Positions 33,939-43,925 of a DNA stretch of 64,000 nt are shown here, one piece after another; the stretch's first letter is position 1, and every line of letters begins with the position of its first letter. The translations under genes were made by a program, and so were the position numbers. The notes under the pieces are model-generated. The model saw only the letters and a list, made by a program, of their open reading frames with translations, was not told the DNA's origin and searched no databases. Origin of the DNA: Epiperipatus broadwayi (taxonomy: Eukaryota > Onychophora > Udeonychophora > Euonychophora > Peripatidae). The stretch covers positions 6,982,499 to 7,046,498 of the forward strand of contig JAQFVV010000012.1 in NCBI GenBank assembly GCA_028023455.1, given 5' to 3'.

Positions 33939-34411
33939 TGTAACGATATATAAATATGTCGTTACATTAATTTAAAATAAAAAACTTTTAAGTTCGCATA
34001 TAAAAATAAGTGTATTAAAAATAAAAGTAAAAAAAAACTAAACGCTAAAATTAAAAACGTTTGTTATACGTATATATATTCGCACAGATGCTAAACTTTA
34101 AAAATATTTTTTTTTAATAAATAAAAAAAGGTATTTGAATGTATTTTTTATAAAAAAAGATTTATAAAAGTATTTTAATAAAAAAATAACGTAAGTTAAA
34201 ATAAAAACAGGTATTAATTAATTCCTGTAATCTATAAATGGAAATGATTGTTTATTAATTATCTAAAAGCTGTTTAATTAAAAAGTCAGATGGAAAGTTA
34301 GATAAGAGAAGAAAGGGATTTTAGCTTGACCAATGGAAGCCAAATAAAGGCCCGGACCATAACGAAAAAACAGAACAGTGACGTTTTTGTTCATGGAATC
34401 CATAGGAGGAC

Positions 34412-34419
34412 TATAAAAA
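34412..34419 (+). promoter_or_regulatory. TATA box of the 5' LTR
   Basis: CTATAAAAAG in a less AT-rich context; the equivalents are TATAAAAA at 37105 in the 3' LTR and CATATAAAAG near 22,960 in the diverged LTR. It is conserved in position relative to the downstream AAGACGCACTT block. Probable start of the U3/R transition about 25-30 bp further on. Confidence 0.55.
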
Positions 34420-34854
34420 GAAAAAAATATTGAGTTCCAGGCAGAGAGTTTTTCCAACTTGATTTGATGACAACGGTAAGACGCACTTGCCGTTCTCTCT
34501 CATTTTTTTTTTTTTTTTTGTTTTAAAAAAAAATAAAATGAAAAGACTGTGATACCAGAATGGAACCAGCTAATGCTACCTCCAGAACATTTTCTTCCAA
34601 TGGAGACGCCGTGGGAATTGCCAACGGGAACATGGACTATATGAAATGAACAATTATTAAAATCAATTAAGAACTTTCGTCAAGTTTTATAAATTGATAA
34701 ACAAGCCAACTTAAAAGTTAAAACGGACTCTTATCTGACTTTTGTAAGTTTTTAAATCAAATTAATAATGTTTAATTTTATATGTTTTCCGATTGATAAA
34801 CATCTTTTCCATTATTATTTTTTTTTATTGTAAAGATTATTTAAATGCATGAAA

Positions 34855-35160
34855 TTTAAGTTGTTTATAGACGCTTGCATGGATTCGTTTGCGGTTAATT
34901 ATATTTTGGTTTTCATATTTGATCAAAATATATAGACATTCGATAAATAATGATACCTTACGGTGAGTATCTAAAATGTATTTATTCGGATGTCTTTTAA
35001 GTTATTGGTGACAACGCAAGTATCTTATGGTGAATACTATTGGGTTACTTATAAGTTTCCCTCTGCGATTGTCGGTATCAATAATTTTGTATTTTGATCG
35101 TTTATGTTTATTTTGAAATGTTTTTGACCGTGGAATCTATGTAATCGATCTATACCCAAC
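34855..35160 (+). repeat. LTR module A
   Basis: A 306-bp block starting TTAAGTTGTTTATAGAC and ending TCTATACCCAAC. In the diverged copy the same block starts TTAAGTTGGGTATAGAC, so its ends are inverted repeats (GTTGGGTATAGA with TCTATACCCAAC). There it lies after module B instead of before it. Confidence 0.7.
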
Positions 35161-35201
35161 ATTTTTAAACTCATTTGTGCGAACGTATCTAAATGTTAAA
35201 C

Positions 35202-35696
35202 TTAAGTCGGGCGTGAATGGCTATATAGATTTGTAAAGTTATATTAGGGGAGGGTAATCTTAGGTTATTTGTGTCGTTGTTGAATTGGGTCAATGGATTG
35301 GATATATTTGTGTAATTAGTAGATGTAGTATGAGTTTCGCTACGTGCAGAATCGCTGTATACACCGCACCAACCCTTTGCCTATGGATGGGATTGTAAGT
35401 CGGCAAAAAGGATCGCGGTCCCTTCCTATGGAGTTTTTATTTTATTGTTCTTCTTGCTATACAGACGTCATATTCCTGTATTAGACAAGAGTCAATGTTT
35501 TCTTAAACTATATTGTTCAGATGTCCATTCCTGACAGTATAGTATCTTTGTGCTGTTGTATTTTCATGCTACATTGAATACATAAATGTATCGGATGGAT
35601 TGATGCCAGTTTGACTGCGAATTTTAGCCTAGGGTTAAATAGGGATAGAATGTTTTATTTTCAAATGCAGATCTATGTAGTCTATTCATACTTGAC
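35202..35696 (+). repeat. LTR module B
   Basis: A 495-bp block starting TTAAGTCGGGCGTGAAT and ending ATTCATACTTGAC; the ends are inverted repeats related to those of module A. It contains the covarying hairpin at 35453-35489. Confidence 0.7.
35453..35489 (+). promoter_or_regulatory. Covarying hairpin in the 5' LTR
   Basis: CTTGCT and ATACAG pair with CTGTAT and AGACAAG (one bulged base on each side of the inner AG), around a loop of about 11 bases. Compared with 23675-23710, five base pairs differ at both partners while pairing is kept. Confidence 0.6.
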
Positions 35697-36091
35697 AATC
35701 TAAATAAAAAAAAAATTAAAATCATTGAAATTTATATAAATGTAAAATTAAAGAGTAATAAGAATATAAAAATCTAAAAATGTTAAACCTATTCCTCGAG
35801 TTTAGAATGATTTTATATGTGCGTAAATAAATATTTTATGTGTTAATTTCTGGCAGTGGCTTTTATTCTTTTATATTTAAGATATAAAATTAAGTTATAT
35901 TTTATTATCTCTGCTACTCACTGAGCTAGTGACTTGGGCTAACGACCGGAATCAAAATTTAAGAAAAAAAAAAAATTTTTTTTTTGACTTACGTATCTGC
36001 CTACTTTATAAATTTTTCTAGGTTCAAATGCCTAGATGGCGCCCTGTAGCGCAGTTTACGTAAGTCTAGCTTTCTCCGGATCGTTACAAAC

Positions 36092-36108
36092 TGGCTACCC
36101 AACTTGGG
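36092..36108 (+). promoter_or_regulatory. Primer-binding site of the LTR element
   Basis: TGGCTACCCAACTTGGG starts three bases after the LTR end. It resembles lysine-tRNA type primer sites (TGGCGCCCAAC...) with one changed and one inserted base; the tRNA identity is not certain. Confidence 0.55.
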
Positions 36109-36632
36109 CCGATCTTTAATAAACACGAATGCCCTGAGAATTTTAAAAGGGAATCATGCCCGTAAATTTTTTCTGAAAATTATATAGATATATGTTTTGT
36201 ATTAACGTAAAGTTATAGTTTAAATTTTGTGTAAAAAGGTACTGCCAGTAAGAAAAATTGCACATATGTAAAGAGAAATACGAGGAATAAAAAAGTAATA
36301 AATAAAACGTAATTAATAAATATAAATCATAATTTTTTTTTAAAAAGTCTTGTTTAAAATTTAATCGTTTAACGTGCCTAAATAATACTTAAAGGTAGGA
36401 GAAATGAAACTTGGAAGGGAGGGGGCAGAAATTTAGCTGGTAGTAAGGAATCATCAGTCAACTTTTTTTTTATCATTATATTTGTAATTACTGTTTTGTC
36501 TTTTAAAAAAAAAAAGTTTTGTCCTTTTGAAATTTCATATATAACAAATTTTGTGTAATGTAATTACTAACACTAAGTAAATTCTTTTTTTTTTTTAATG
36601 TTTTTATTTTTTTGAGGAAGTTTACTGATATG
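36109..36632 (+). other. Interior of the LTR element, non-coding
   Basis: About 520 bp with stops in all frames. A purine tract, GGAAGGGAGGGGG, lies near 36,413-36,427, and GAGGAAG near 36,615; either might descend from the polypurine tract, but neither touches the LTR as a classical tract does. Confidence 0.6.
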
Positions 36633-38786
36633 TAACGATATATAAATATGTCGTTACATTAATTTAAAATAAAAAACTTTTAAGTTCGCATATAAAAATA
36701 AGTGTATTAAAAATAAAAGTAAAAAAAAACTAAACGCTAAAATTAAAAACGTTTGTTATACGTATATATATTCGCACAGATGCTAAACTTTAAAAATATT
36801 TTTTTTTAATAAATAAAAAAAGGTATTTGAATGTATTTTTTATAAAAAAAGATTTATAAAAGTATTTTAATAAAAAAAATAACGTAAGTTAAAATAAAAA
36901 CAGGTATTAATTAATTCCTGTAATCTATAAATGGAAATGATTGTTCATTAATTATCTAAAAGCTGTTTAATTAAAAAGTCAGATGGAAAGTTAGATAAGA
37001 GAAGAAAGGGATTTTAGCTTGACCAATGGAAGCCAAATAAAGGCCCGGACCATAACGAAAAAACAGAACAGTGACGTTTTTGTTCATGGAATCCATAGGA
37101 GGACTATAAAAAGAAAAAAATATTGAGTTCCAGGGAGAGTTTTTCCAACTTGATTTGATGACAACGGTAAGACGCACTTGCCGTTCTCTCTCATTATTTT
37201 TTTTTTGTTTGTTTTAAAAAAAAATAAAATGAAAAGACTGTGATACCAGAATGGAACCAGCTAATGCTACCTCCAGAACATTTTCTTCCAATGGAGATGC
37301 TGTGGGAATTGCCAACGGGAACATGGACTATATGAAATGAACAATTATTAAAATCAATTAAGAACTTTCGTCAAGTTTTATTTTTGATAAACAAGCCAAC
37401 TTAAAAGTTAAAACGGACTCTTATCTGACTTTTGTAAGTTTTTAAATCAAATTAATAATGTTTAATTTTATATGTTTTCCGATTGATAAACATCTTTTCC
37501 ATTATTATTTTTTTTTTATTGTAAAGATTATTTAAATGCATGAAATTTAAGTTGTTTATAGACGCTTGCATGGATTCGTTTGCGGTTAATTATATTTTGG
37601 TTTTCATATTTGATCAAAATATATAGACATTCGATAAATAATGATACCTTACGGTGAGTATCTAAAATATATTTATTCGGATGTCTTTTAAGTTATTGGT
37701 GACAACGCAAGTATCTTATGGTGAATACTATTGGGTTACTTATAAGTTTCCCTCTGCGATTGTCGGTATCAATAATTTTGTATTTTGATCGTTTATGTTT
37801 ATTTTGAAATGTTTTTGACCGTGGAATCTATGTAATCGATCTATACCCAACATTTTTAAACTCATTTGTGTGAACGTATCTAAATGTTAAACTTAAGTCG
37901 GGCGTGAATGGCTATATAGATTTGTAAAGTTATATTAGGGGAGGGTAATCTTAGGTTATTTGTGTCGTTGTTGAATTGGGTCAATGGATTGGATATATTT
38001 GTGTAATTAGTAGATGTAGTATGAGTTTCGCTACGTGCAGAATCGCTGTATACACCGCACCAACCCTTTGCCTATGGATGGGATTGTAAGTCGGCAAAAA
38101 GGATCGCGGTCCCTTCCTATGGAGTTTTTATTTTATTGTTCTTCTTGCTATACAGACGTCATATTCCTGTATTAGACAAGAGTCAATGTTTTCTTAAACT
38201 ATATTGTTCAGATGTCCATTCCTGACAGTATAGTATCTTTGTGCTGTTGTATTTTCATGCTACATTGAATACATAAATGTATCGGATGGATTGATGCCAG
38301 TTTGACTGCAAATTTTAGCCTAGGGTTAAATAGGGATAGAATGTTTTATTTTCAAATGCAGATCTATGTAGTCTATTCATACTTGACAATCTAAATAAAA
38401 AAAAAATTAAAATCATTGAAATTTATATAAATGTAAAATTAAAGAGTAATAAGAATATAAAAATCTAAAAATGTTAAACCTATTCCTCGAGTTTAGAATG
38501 ATTTTATATGTGCGTAAATAAATATTTTATGTGTTAATTTCTGGCAGTGGCTTTTATTCTTTTATATTTAAGATATAAAATTAAGTTATATTTTATTATC
38601 TCTGCTACTCACTGAGCTAGTGACTTGGGCTAACGACCGGAATCAAAATTTAAGAAAAAAAAAAAAAATTTTTTTTTTTTTTTGACTTACGTATCTGCCT
38701 ACTTTATAAATTTTTCTAGGTTCAAATGCCTAGATGGCGCCCTGTAGCGCAGTTTACGTAAGTCTAGCTTTCTCCGGATCGTTACA
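36633..38786 (+). repeat. 3' LTR of the non-autonomous element
   Basis: Nearly identical to 33939-36088. Visible differences include GGAGACGCCG versus GGAGATGCTG, TGTGCGAACG versus TGTGTGAACG, CTGCGAATTT versus CTGCAAATTT, and A/T run lengths. Its hairpin copy is at 38144-38180 and its TATA box at 37105. The 68-codon frame on the minus strand (37177-36971) is LTR sequence. Confidence 0.85.
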
Positions 38787-38939
38787 ATATATATATATAT
38801 TAAAGCTATAACCTTAGACTATTTGCCTAAATGTGACAATAGGAACCTCTAAAATCTTAACACAAGATTAATGACTTTAAGAGACATGAGCGACCACTCT
38901 TACCTTTGATCTACTTTTTAATTATATAGGTGAATCTAA
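38787..38939. other. Spacer between LTR element and F2 remnant
   Basis: AT-rich; not matched to the F2 unit. It may be part of an older insertion or an extra segment of this F2 copy. Confidence 0.4.
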
Positions 38940-39620
38940 AGAATTTTGATTTGAGAGCGTGATCAATAAAGCAAGTCATATCTAGTGTGACATTGCTTTT
39001 ATGAGCTTGTATTTACAAATATGTAATGTAAGTAGTGTACTAATAGCTCAAACAAGCTCTTAATTGATAGAGATTTAAATATTTTTTCTTATTGCACTTA
39101 TCAATTAAGAGCTTGTTTGAACTATTGGTATGCTCTCTACATTACAAATTTGTAAATACAAGCTCATAAAAGCAATGTCACACTACACATGACTCGCTTT
39201 ATTGATTATTATAATTTTACCTTTAAAGCTTTGGAAATACTAAGGCTATTAATGTATGGTAGATCTGAATTTGGTTCAGTGTCATATAACTATTTAAGTT
39301 AGATAACTGGAATTAAAGACATTTTCATATCCAAAAATTTCAGAGTTTCTATTTAAATATTACATATTAAATAAGTGCTGGTTTTTGAGTTGATATTTTA
39401 GATCTAGTGACTGAATATTCTATCTCCTCACTGAGGTAAGCCAAATGCTTGAAACCAATTGATCTGGGGATAGGAGTGTTCTGGATAAAGATTTTAAATG
39501 TTTTCTCTTACCAGACTTATCAATTAAGAGCTTGTTTGAGCTATTGGTATGCTCCCTATATTACATATTTGCAAATACAAGCTCATAAAAGCAAAGACAC
39601 TAAATATTAACCATAAACTA
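38940..39620. mobile_element. F2 repeat copy b, right part: inverted then tandem units
   Basis: 38,960-39,080 completes the minus-strand unit. At about 39,082 the orientation flips and a plus-strand unit begins. CTTATCAATTAAGAGCTTGT recurs at about 39,097 and 39,516, a direct repeat with a period of 419 bp, followed each time by TTGGTATGCTC and TACAAGCTCATAAAAGCAA. An inverted unit joined to tandem units is the layout often described for Penelope-like elements and their terminal repeats. Confidence 0.7.
39425..39470 (+). ncRNA. Degenerate hammerhead motif, F2 tandem unit
   Basis: UCCUCA/UGGGGA stem I; core CUGAGGU (A9 to U); stem II AAGC/GCUU perfect with a CAAAU loop; GAAACC; stem III ACCAAUUGAU imperfect; triplet AUC. 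Confidence 0.6.
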
Positions 39621-40035
39621 AAAATACAATTATAATATGACACTGTCTTCATTACCCATAAAGATTATGCAGCAGTTTCAAATGATGTGCCCATGATTTA
39701 TCTTTATAATATTTTTCAGGTAATATTTACATATTTTTTCTTCTGTGTTGCATCTGAACATTCGCCTGTCAAATCCATGGCTGGAATTCATATTTAAGTG
39801 GTACTTTGAATTTTTTTTCCAGATGGCTAAATATTTCCAAAATAAAATTTACTTTTTTGAATAGCTGGTATCTAGTCAACCCAAACAGTTATCTAATTTT
39901 TGGCCAGAAATTATCTGATTATTTTTAGGACAAAATAATGAATTAAAACATATTTATCAATTCGTAGTTGACTAGCCTTTTTATAATACTGCCTCAATTT
40001 CTTTGTGGAAAAATGTTGGCCTGATTTAACCATGA
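39621..40035. other. AT-rich DNA, no feature seen
   Basis: Nothing supported. Confidence 0.55.
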
Positions 40036-40559
40036 TGTTATGATGTTTAAAATAAGCCTAATCACAATATCCATATATGACTTATTGCTATGGCAATGGA
40101 CTTGCCCAGATTCAATATTCATTGCAATTAACCAATGAATTGATGCAAATAAATTAACCAATAACAGAAATAGGTCAATAGGTAAAGATGCTCAGTGAAT
40201 CTATCTGCCTGCTCCCATTAACGAAGGAAACCTAGCTATATAATGGAAGTGTTTTTTGAAGATTGAGTTAGACAACAGTGAATAGCTATTATCCATGCTT
40301 CAGTGCAAGCAGCAATGAATTACTGATTGACCATATTGTTTGCAAGCAGCAAGGCAAGTTTACATTTAACTGGAAGCTAGAATTTAAACCTTACACTAGA
40401 CAATATGCCATAAGACTACTGGAACTGTTTGGCACCCCCAGAAGGGTGCCTGAAGTTCCTTGATATAATAGTTGTACAGTAACTCTATGTTTTGTATTAA
40501 TATCAAATTGGTTTAATAAATATTTAACCTTATTTTGTGAATCCATGTTTATTCCAACA
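40036..40559 (+). repeat. Possible solo LTR of a third family
   Basis: A 520-bp segment starts TGTTATGATG and ends CCAACA. In order it has two CCAAT boxes (AACCAATGAAT near 40,127 and AACCAATAACAG near 40,155), a TATA box (GCTATATAATGG near 40,232), a GC-richer transcribed-looking part and an AATAAA (40,515). That order is what an LTR contains. No target duplication is clear and there is no second copy in the window, so it may be something else, such as a promoter region. The 61-codon frame at 40278-40463 is unassigned. Confidence 0.35.
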
Positions 40560-40579
40560 CTTATTACAATAATTATTAA

Positions 40580-40835
40580 TATTTTTGAAATTGTACAAGC
40601 ATACTTGGAGTTTAAATGTAATATAGGAGAAGACTTTCAATCTCCCTTCAGCTATTCACTCTATCTCATACAACCAATACACATGACTACATACAATGTC
40701 GTATTTTGTGCTGAATCAGCACTTATCAGTTATGGGAGATGATCTTGACCAACTGATGAGTGCTGGTTTAGCACGAAATACATATATTGGAGATCATTTA
40801 TCTTTTTCACGTGTAGTCATGTATATCGTTTGTAT
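40580..40835 (+). mobile_element. F3 repeat, solitary foldback copy
   Basis: The left half (about 40,600-40,735) is the inverted complement of an F3 unit (CAATCTCCCTTCAGCTATTC, CATGACTACATAC, GCTGAATCAGCAC). The right half is a plus-strand F3 unit with an intact hammerhead core, running to GTCATGTATATC and TATGAG, where it joins a tRNA-like SINE without any spacer. Confidence 0.75.
40748..40791 (+). ncRNA. Hammerhead ribozyme motif, F3 solitary copy
   Basis: ACCAA pairs with UUGG; core CUGAUGA exact; stem II GUGCUG/UAGCAC with one G-U pair; GAAA; UACAUAUAUUGG holds the short stem III and cleavage site. The inverted copy just upstream (about 40,697-40,735) has core CUGAUAA and AAAA in place of GAAA and is decayed. 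Confidence 0.8.
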
Positions 40836-40930
40836 GAGTCGAGAGGTCAGCGACAGCTGCTTTACAAGCAGTTGTCCCGGGTTAGCGGGTTCGCATCCCG
40901 GCTGATGCTATGACACATGAGAAAAAAAAT
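40836..40930 (+). mobile_element. tRNA-derived SINE (copy S3), joined to F3
   Basis: GTCGAGAGGTCAGCGACAGC start, anticodon stem CTGC/GCAG with loop TTTACAA (a valine-like TAC anticodon), B box GCGGGTTCGCATCCCGG, then TGATGCTATGACACATGAG and an A-rich tail. It is the best preserved copy of this SINE family. The acceptor arm does not pair well and the sequence continues into a tail, so it is not a tRNA gene. Confidence 0.8.
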
Positions 40931-42420
40931 ACCATAATTATTATTAAAATATTTAATTAAGATTTGTCTCATCATATATTTGAAGCCCTTAACTCATCAA
41001 TTTCTCTATAAATTCATTCTATAAAATCAGTCATTCATATGGGATTTATACAATTATTTTTATTTAAATGTTAATTTTTTTTATACTGCAATAAAAATCT
41101 GTATGATGAATAATTTATCTACATTCAATATAAAAAAAAAAAAAACTGGACATTTTATTTTATTTTTTAATGGCAAAGATTTTTTCTGAAGAAATTAATT
41201 TTACACGTCATTAATGAATAGCTGGAATTTGTCAAGTTTACAATTATAGTTTAGTTAAAAATGGATTGTCTTTAGAAATGCAAGAAGCATTTGAACTATT
41301 TTGTAAAATTACTTTCCTGGCAGGAAATCCTACAGGAATTCCTGTAAATTATCTATTAATTCTTAAAAGGTTTGTTCAAATTTACAATAAATGATGTATA
41401 AAAACTGACTTGGTGCATTTAAATGCAAAATAAAATTACTTTCTCCAAATGAAACTTTTTACATAGAAGAGATTTTTTTTTTAAAAAAAGGGAGAAATAG
41501 TTGATTCTTTTACTTTTTACTCCCCAGACTTTTGTGAATGGTTTAAATTATTTTTATTGATTGAAAGAGTGTAACGGCCATATGTAATCAAGTAAAAGCG
41601 TACTTTTTCTTATTATATCAACTAGAAATCAGTGATATTGAAATACGGACACCTTCAAGAATTATTTTTAATGAATAATAATAAAAAAAAAAAATCAATA
41701 TTTTACCGTAGAAGATATAAAGTCTAAAGAAAACCTACAATTACTTTTCCTCCGCTTTTTTGAGAATAACAAAATCGTAATAATATACTTTATAACAAAT
41801 TTTTGGGTAGAGATGTAGAAGCAATTGCGTCTTTTTTTCTTTTAAACTAGATTATCTTTACAAGTCGTCAAAGCTTCTATAAAATAAAGTTCCATTAATA
41901 GTATAAGCCTTTAAAAAAAAAAAAGATTCCACACAAAAAGAATGTGAAACTACTAGAAGTAAAATGAGAAAGTGTTCTTTAAAACCTCCAAGTGGGTAAC
42001 ATAATGCAACGTTTAAACATCCAGGAAACTGAAGGCAGTGTGGTTAAGTGTTGAAATTGACACAGTACAAGAATATAAAGAAAGTGAAAATTGGTTTTTC
42101 TACATGAAATATAATTCTCAATACATTTTACTCGACAGATAGAGTAAAAATAGATTTCTTTTTTTTTTTTTCGTTAAGTAGAAAAAAAAGTTAAGTCATT
42201 TTAAAATAGATATTGTAATAAAGATTAATCTTTTGTTCCCATGAATGGATCATAGTTAGAAAAGAATGTAAAATTCTTTTATAAAACTTGGAAGAAAAAA
42301 TTGAAACTGAAAGCGAAATCTCAGAGAAAAAGAAATTACACAATCAACTAAAATATATATGCTCTATACTGATTATGATGATCTAAAATCACATTAGTTT
42401 TAATACTTAATATAAAGAAT
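40931..42420. other. AT-rich DNA with scattered CpG, no gene seen
   Basis: From about 41,200 to 42,200 CpG dinucleotides (ACGTCA, AACGGCC, AAAGCGTAC, ATACGGAC, CTCCGC) are more frequent than in most of the window. No ORF of note accompanies them. Confidence 0.45.
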
Positions 42421-42490
42421 ATTATGGTTTAATGATCAGTGCATCAATCTTATGGCACTCATGGCTTATTGTTCAAACCTAGATAAAATG
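42421..42490 (+). mobile_element. Weak tRNA-like segment
   Basis: TTGTTCAAACCTAG resembles a B box and TTTAATGATCAGTGCATC might be a decayed A box 35-40 bases upstream. Too degraded for certainty. Confidence 0.2.
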
Positions 42491-42660
42491 TCAAAAATTT
42501 TATTAGATAGTAGAAAATGCCAGATAATTTTATACACAACCAACTTAATTAAAAATCCAGTATTGGTTGGTAATTGAACACATTAATCTACCATGTCAGT
42601 CTACTTCAAAGACATCAATTACAATCATTATTAATTAATAAACACCAGATACTAAACAAA

Positions 42661-42704
42661 TTTCCATATTTGTTTCTGGCTATTGGCCATGGAAGTATAT
42701 GGAG
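42661..42704 (-). ncRNA. Eroded hammerhead-like remnant
   Basis: Minus strand: CUCCAUA could pair with UAUGGA; stem II UGGCCAAUAGCCA is perfect and followed by GAAAC as in F1, but the CUGANGA core is gone. Probably a fossil F1-like unit. Confidence 0.3.
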
Positions 42705-42856
42705 TACTTTAATGCTTCTTAAAGTAACTAGAAATTAGTTCGAAATTTTTATTGATTAATTATGCTTAGAGCTGAAAATTGGAAAGTATTAATGTGAGTT
42801 ACTTTTGTCAATGCAGATATTGCATGTAAGTTAGATGAACCAGTGAGCTATCCAGT

Positions 42857-43046
42857 TACTTTTGTTTAGAACAGGCAAAACTCTCCATATAGTAGTGGTA
42901 CCCTGTGCCAATCAGAGTAATCAATGGATGCCAGAAGGCGTGTGCATAAAATCCCCATCTAGTGCCTACTCATCAAATATCCCCAGAATAGTTTCTGGCT
43001 TGTGCTAGCATAAGAAATGGTGATCATGTGATACTTTTGTTTAGAA
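42857..43046 (-). mobile_element. F1 repeat copy f, deleted, with about 15-bp target duplication
   Basis: TACTTTTGTTTAGAA occurs at 42857-42871 and 43032-43046. Between them are the left inner arm ACAGGCAAAACTCTCC, the body, and the start of the hammerhead (CCCCAGAATAGTTTCTGGCT). The sequence then jumps directly to the outer right terminus GCTAGCATAAGAAATGGTGA. The ribozyme core CUGANGA and right inner arm are deleted. Confidence 0.85.
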
Positions 43047-43443
43047 AATAAAATTAAAAAAAACAGAAGTTACAATGACTCCTATCATCCAACAGTTGAT
43101 TTCCTTGGCAATCCCTTTATAAAGATATATTCTGTGCAATTTACCTCTGCAACAGAGACTTAAACTTAACAAAATTTCTTGATCCAAATTTAGCCAGTCA
43201 TTTCTAGTGAATGAATATGAAATGATCTTAAATAATCATGTAATTATTTATGTATGAGATATAATGATAAGGTTTTTGATATGAACTTGGATTAAATTTG
43301 TCTGACTAATATAAAACTAGCATATAACATCTGGTAGAAATGTCATGTAAATAAATAAATATATTATTTTAAAAATAAAAAAAAATAAAAATTTCTTTTT
43401 TTTAAAATGTATTTGTATATATATATATAAAATTTCCAAATTT
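43047..43443. other. AT-rich DNA, no feature seen
   Basis: Nothing supported. Confidence 0.6.
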
Positions 43444-43925
43444 CTAATAAAACAAATAAACATAAAATTTATATTTTAAATCTAGTGTAGCCAATATTTT
43501 TGATAGACTCTTTTTTTTAATATCTTGATTTGCATGATTGTTTTTATCATAATTTTTCTCTATGAACAATTTAATTTGCATTAGCTGCTTCTCCAGCCAT
43601 AGCATACCAATTCTCACTCCAGAAGTCTGGATTTTTACTCTGCTACTACTACACAAAGCCCTTTAAAAATTTTGATGGGTGTTTGATTCTTAGACGTCTG
43701 CATTCCAAATTATTATTTCTATCTTGCTTGTTCCACTTCATAGGTTTAGTATATATCATAGGTTTAGTATATCTCTGACTGTTCATATAACTCACCTTCT
43801 CATGTTGGTTATTCTCCTCTTGAATTGATGCCTTTTCTGAAGTTATAACACCATCTTGTGGTCTATTATCAGATACAAGTATCACATTAAGATAGAAATG
43901 ATTTTTATGCCTTCTATATTATTTC
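43444..43925 (-). pseudogene. Long open stretch in two frames, possibly retroelement-derived
   Basis: Minus strand: about 90 codons read FYLNVILVSDNRPQDG through ECRRLRIKHPSKFLKGFV, and a second overlapping frame (43656-43444) continues for 70 codons. The R-R-x-R-x-K-x-P-x-x-F-L-x-x-F-V ending is reminiscent of the basic stretch after integrase in several LTR polyproteins, but no other domain is visible. A short internal repeat (YTKPM twice) is also present. Low confidence. Confidence 0.2.

Larger units (their letters stand above)
33939..36088 (+). repeat. 5' LTR of the non-autonomous element
   Basis: Starts with a 28-base hairpin (TGTAACGA ... TCGTTACA). Contains a TATA box at 34412, a splice-donor-like GGTAAGACG about 55 bp after it, modules A (34855-35160) and B (35202-35696), an AATAAA at about 35,825, and ends with TCGTTACA again. 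No ORF is supported. Confidence 0.85.
33939..38786 (+). mobile_element. Young non-autonomous LTR retroelement
   Basis: Two LTRs of 2150 and 2154 bp (33939-36088 and 36633-38786) in the same direction, each starting TGTAACGA and ending TCGTTACA. They differ at only a handful of bases and homopolymer lengths by eye. Two bases after the first LTR lies TGGCTACCCAACTTGGG, a good tRNA primer-binding site candidate. The 544-bp interior has no gag, protease or RT frame. ATAT flanks both ends, consistent with a short target duplication. The long LTRs and tiny non-coding interior resemble TRIM/LARD-like elements that depend on an autonomous partner. Confidence 0.85.

Noticed and set aside
40836-40914. 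Functional tRNA-Val (TAC) gene
   Set aside because: The anticodon loop and B box are good, but the acceptor arm is not paired, the start differs from a tRNA, the sequence continues into a SINE-like tail, and the same head recurs at 9.67 kb as a degraded copy.
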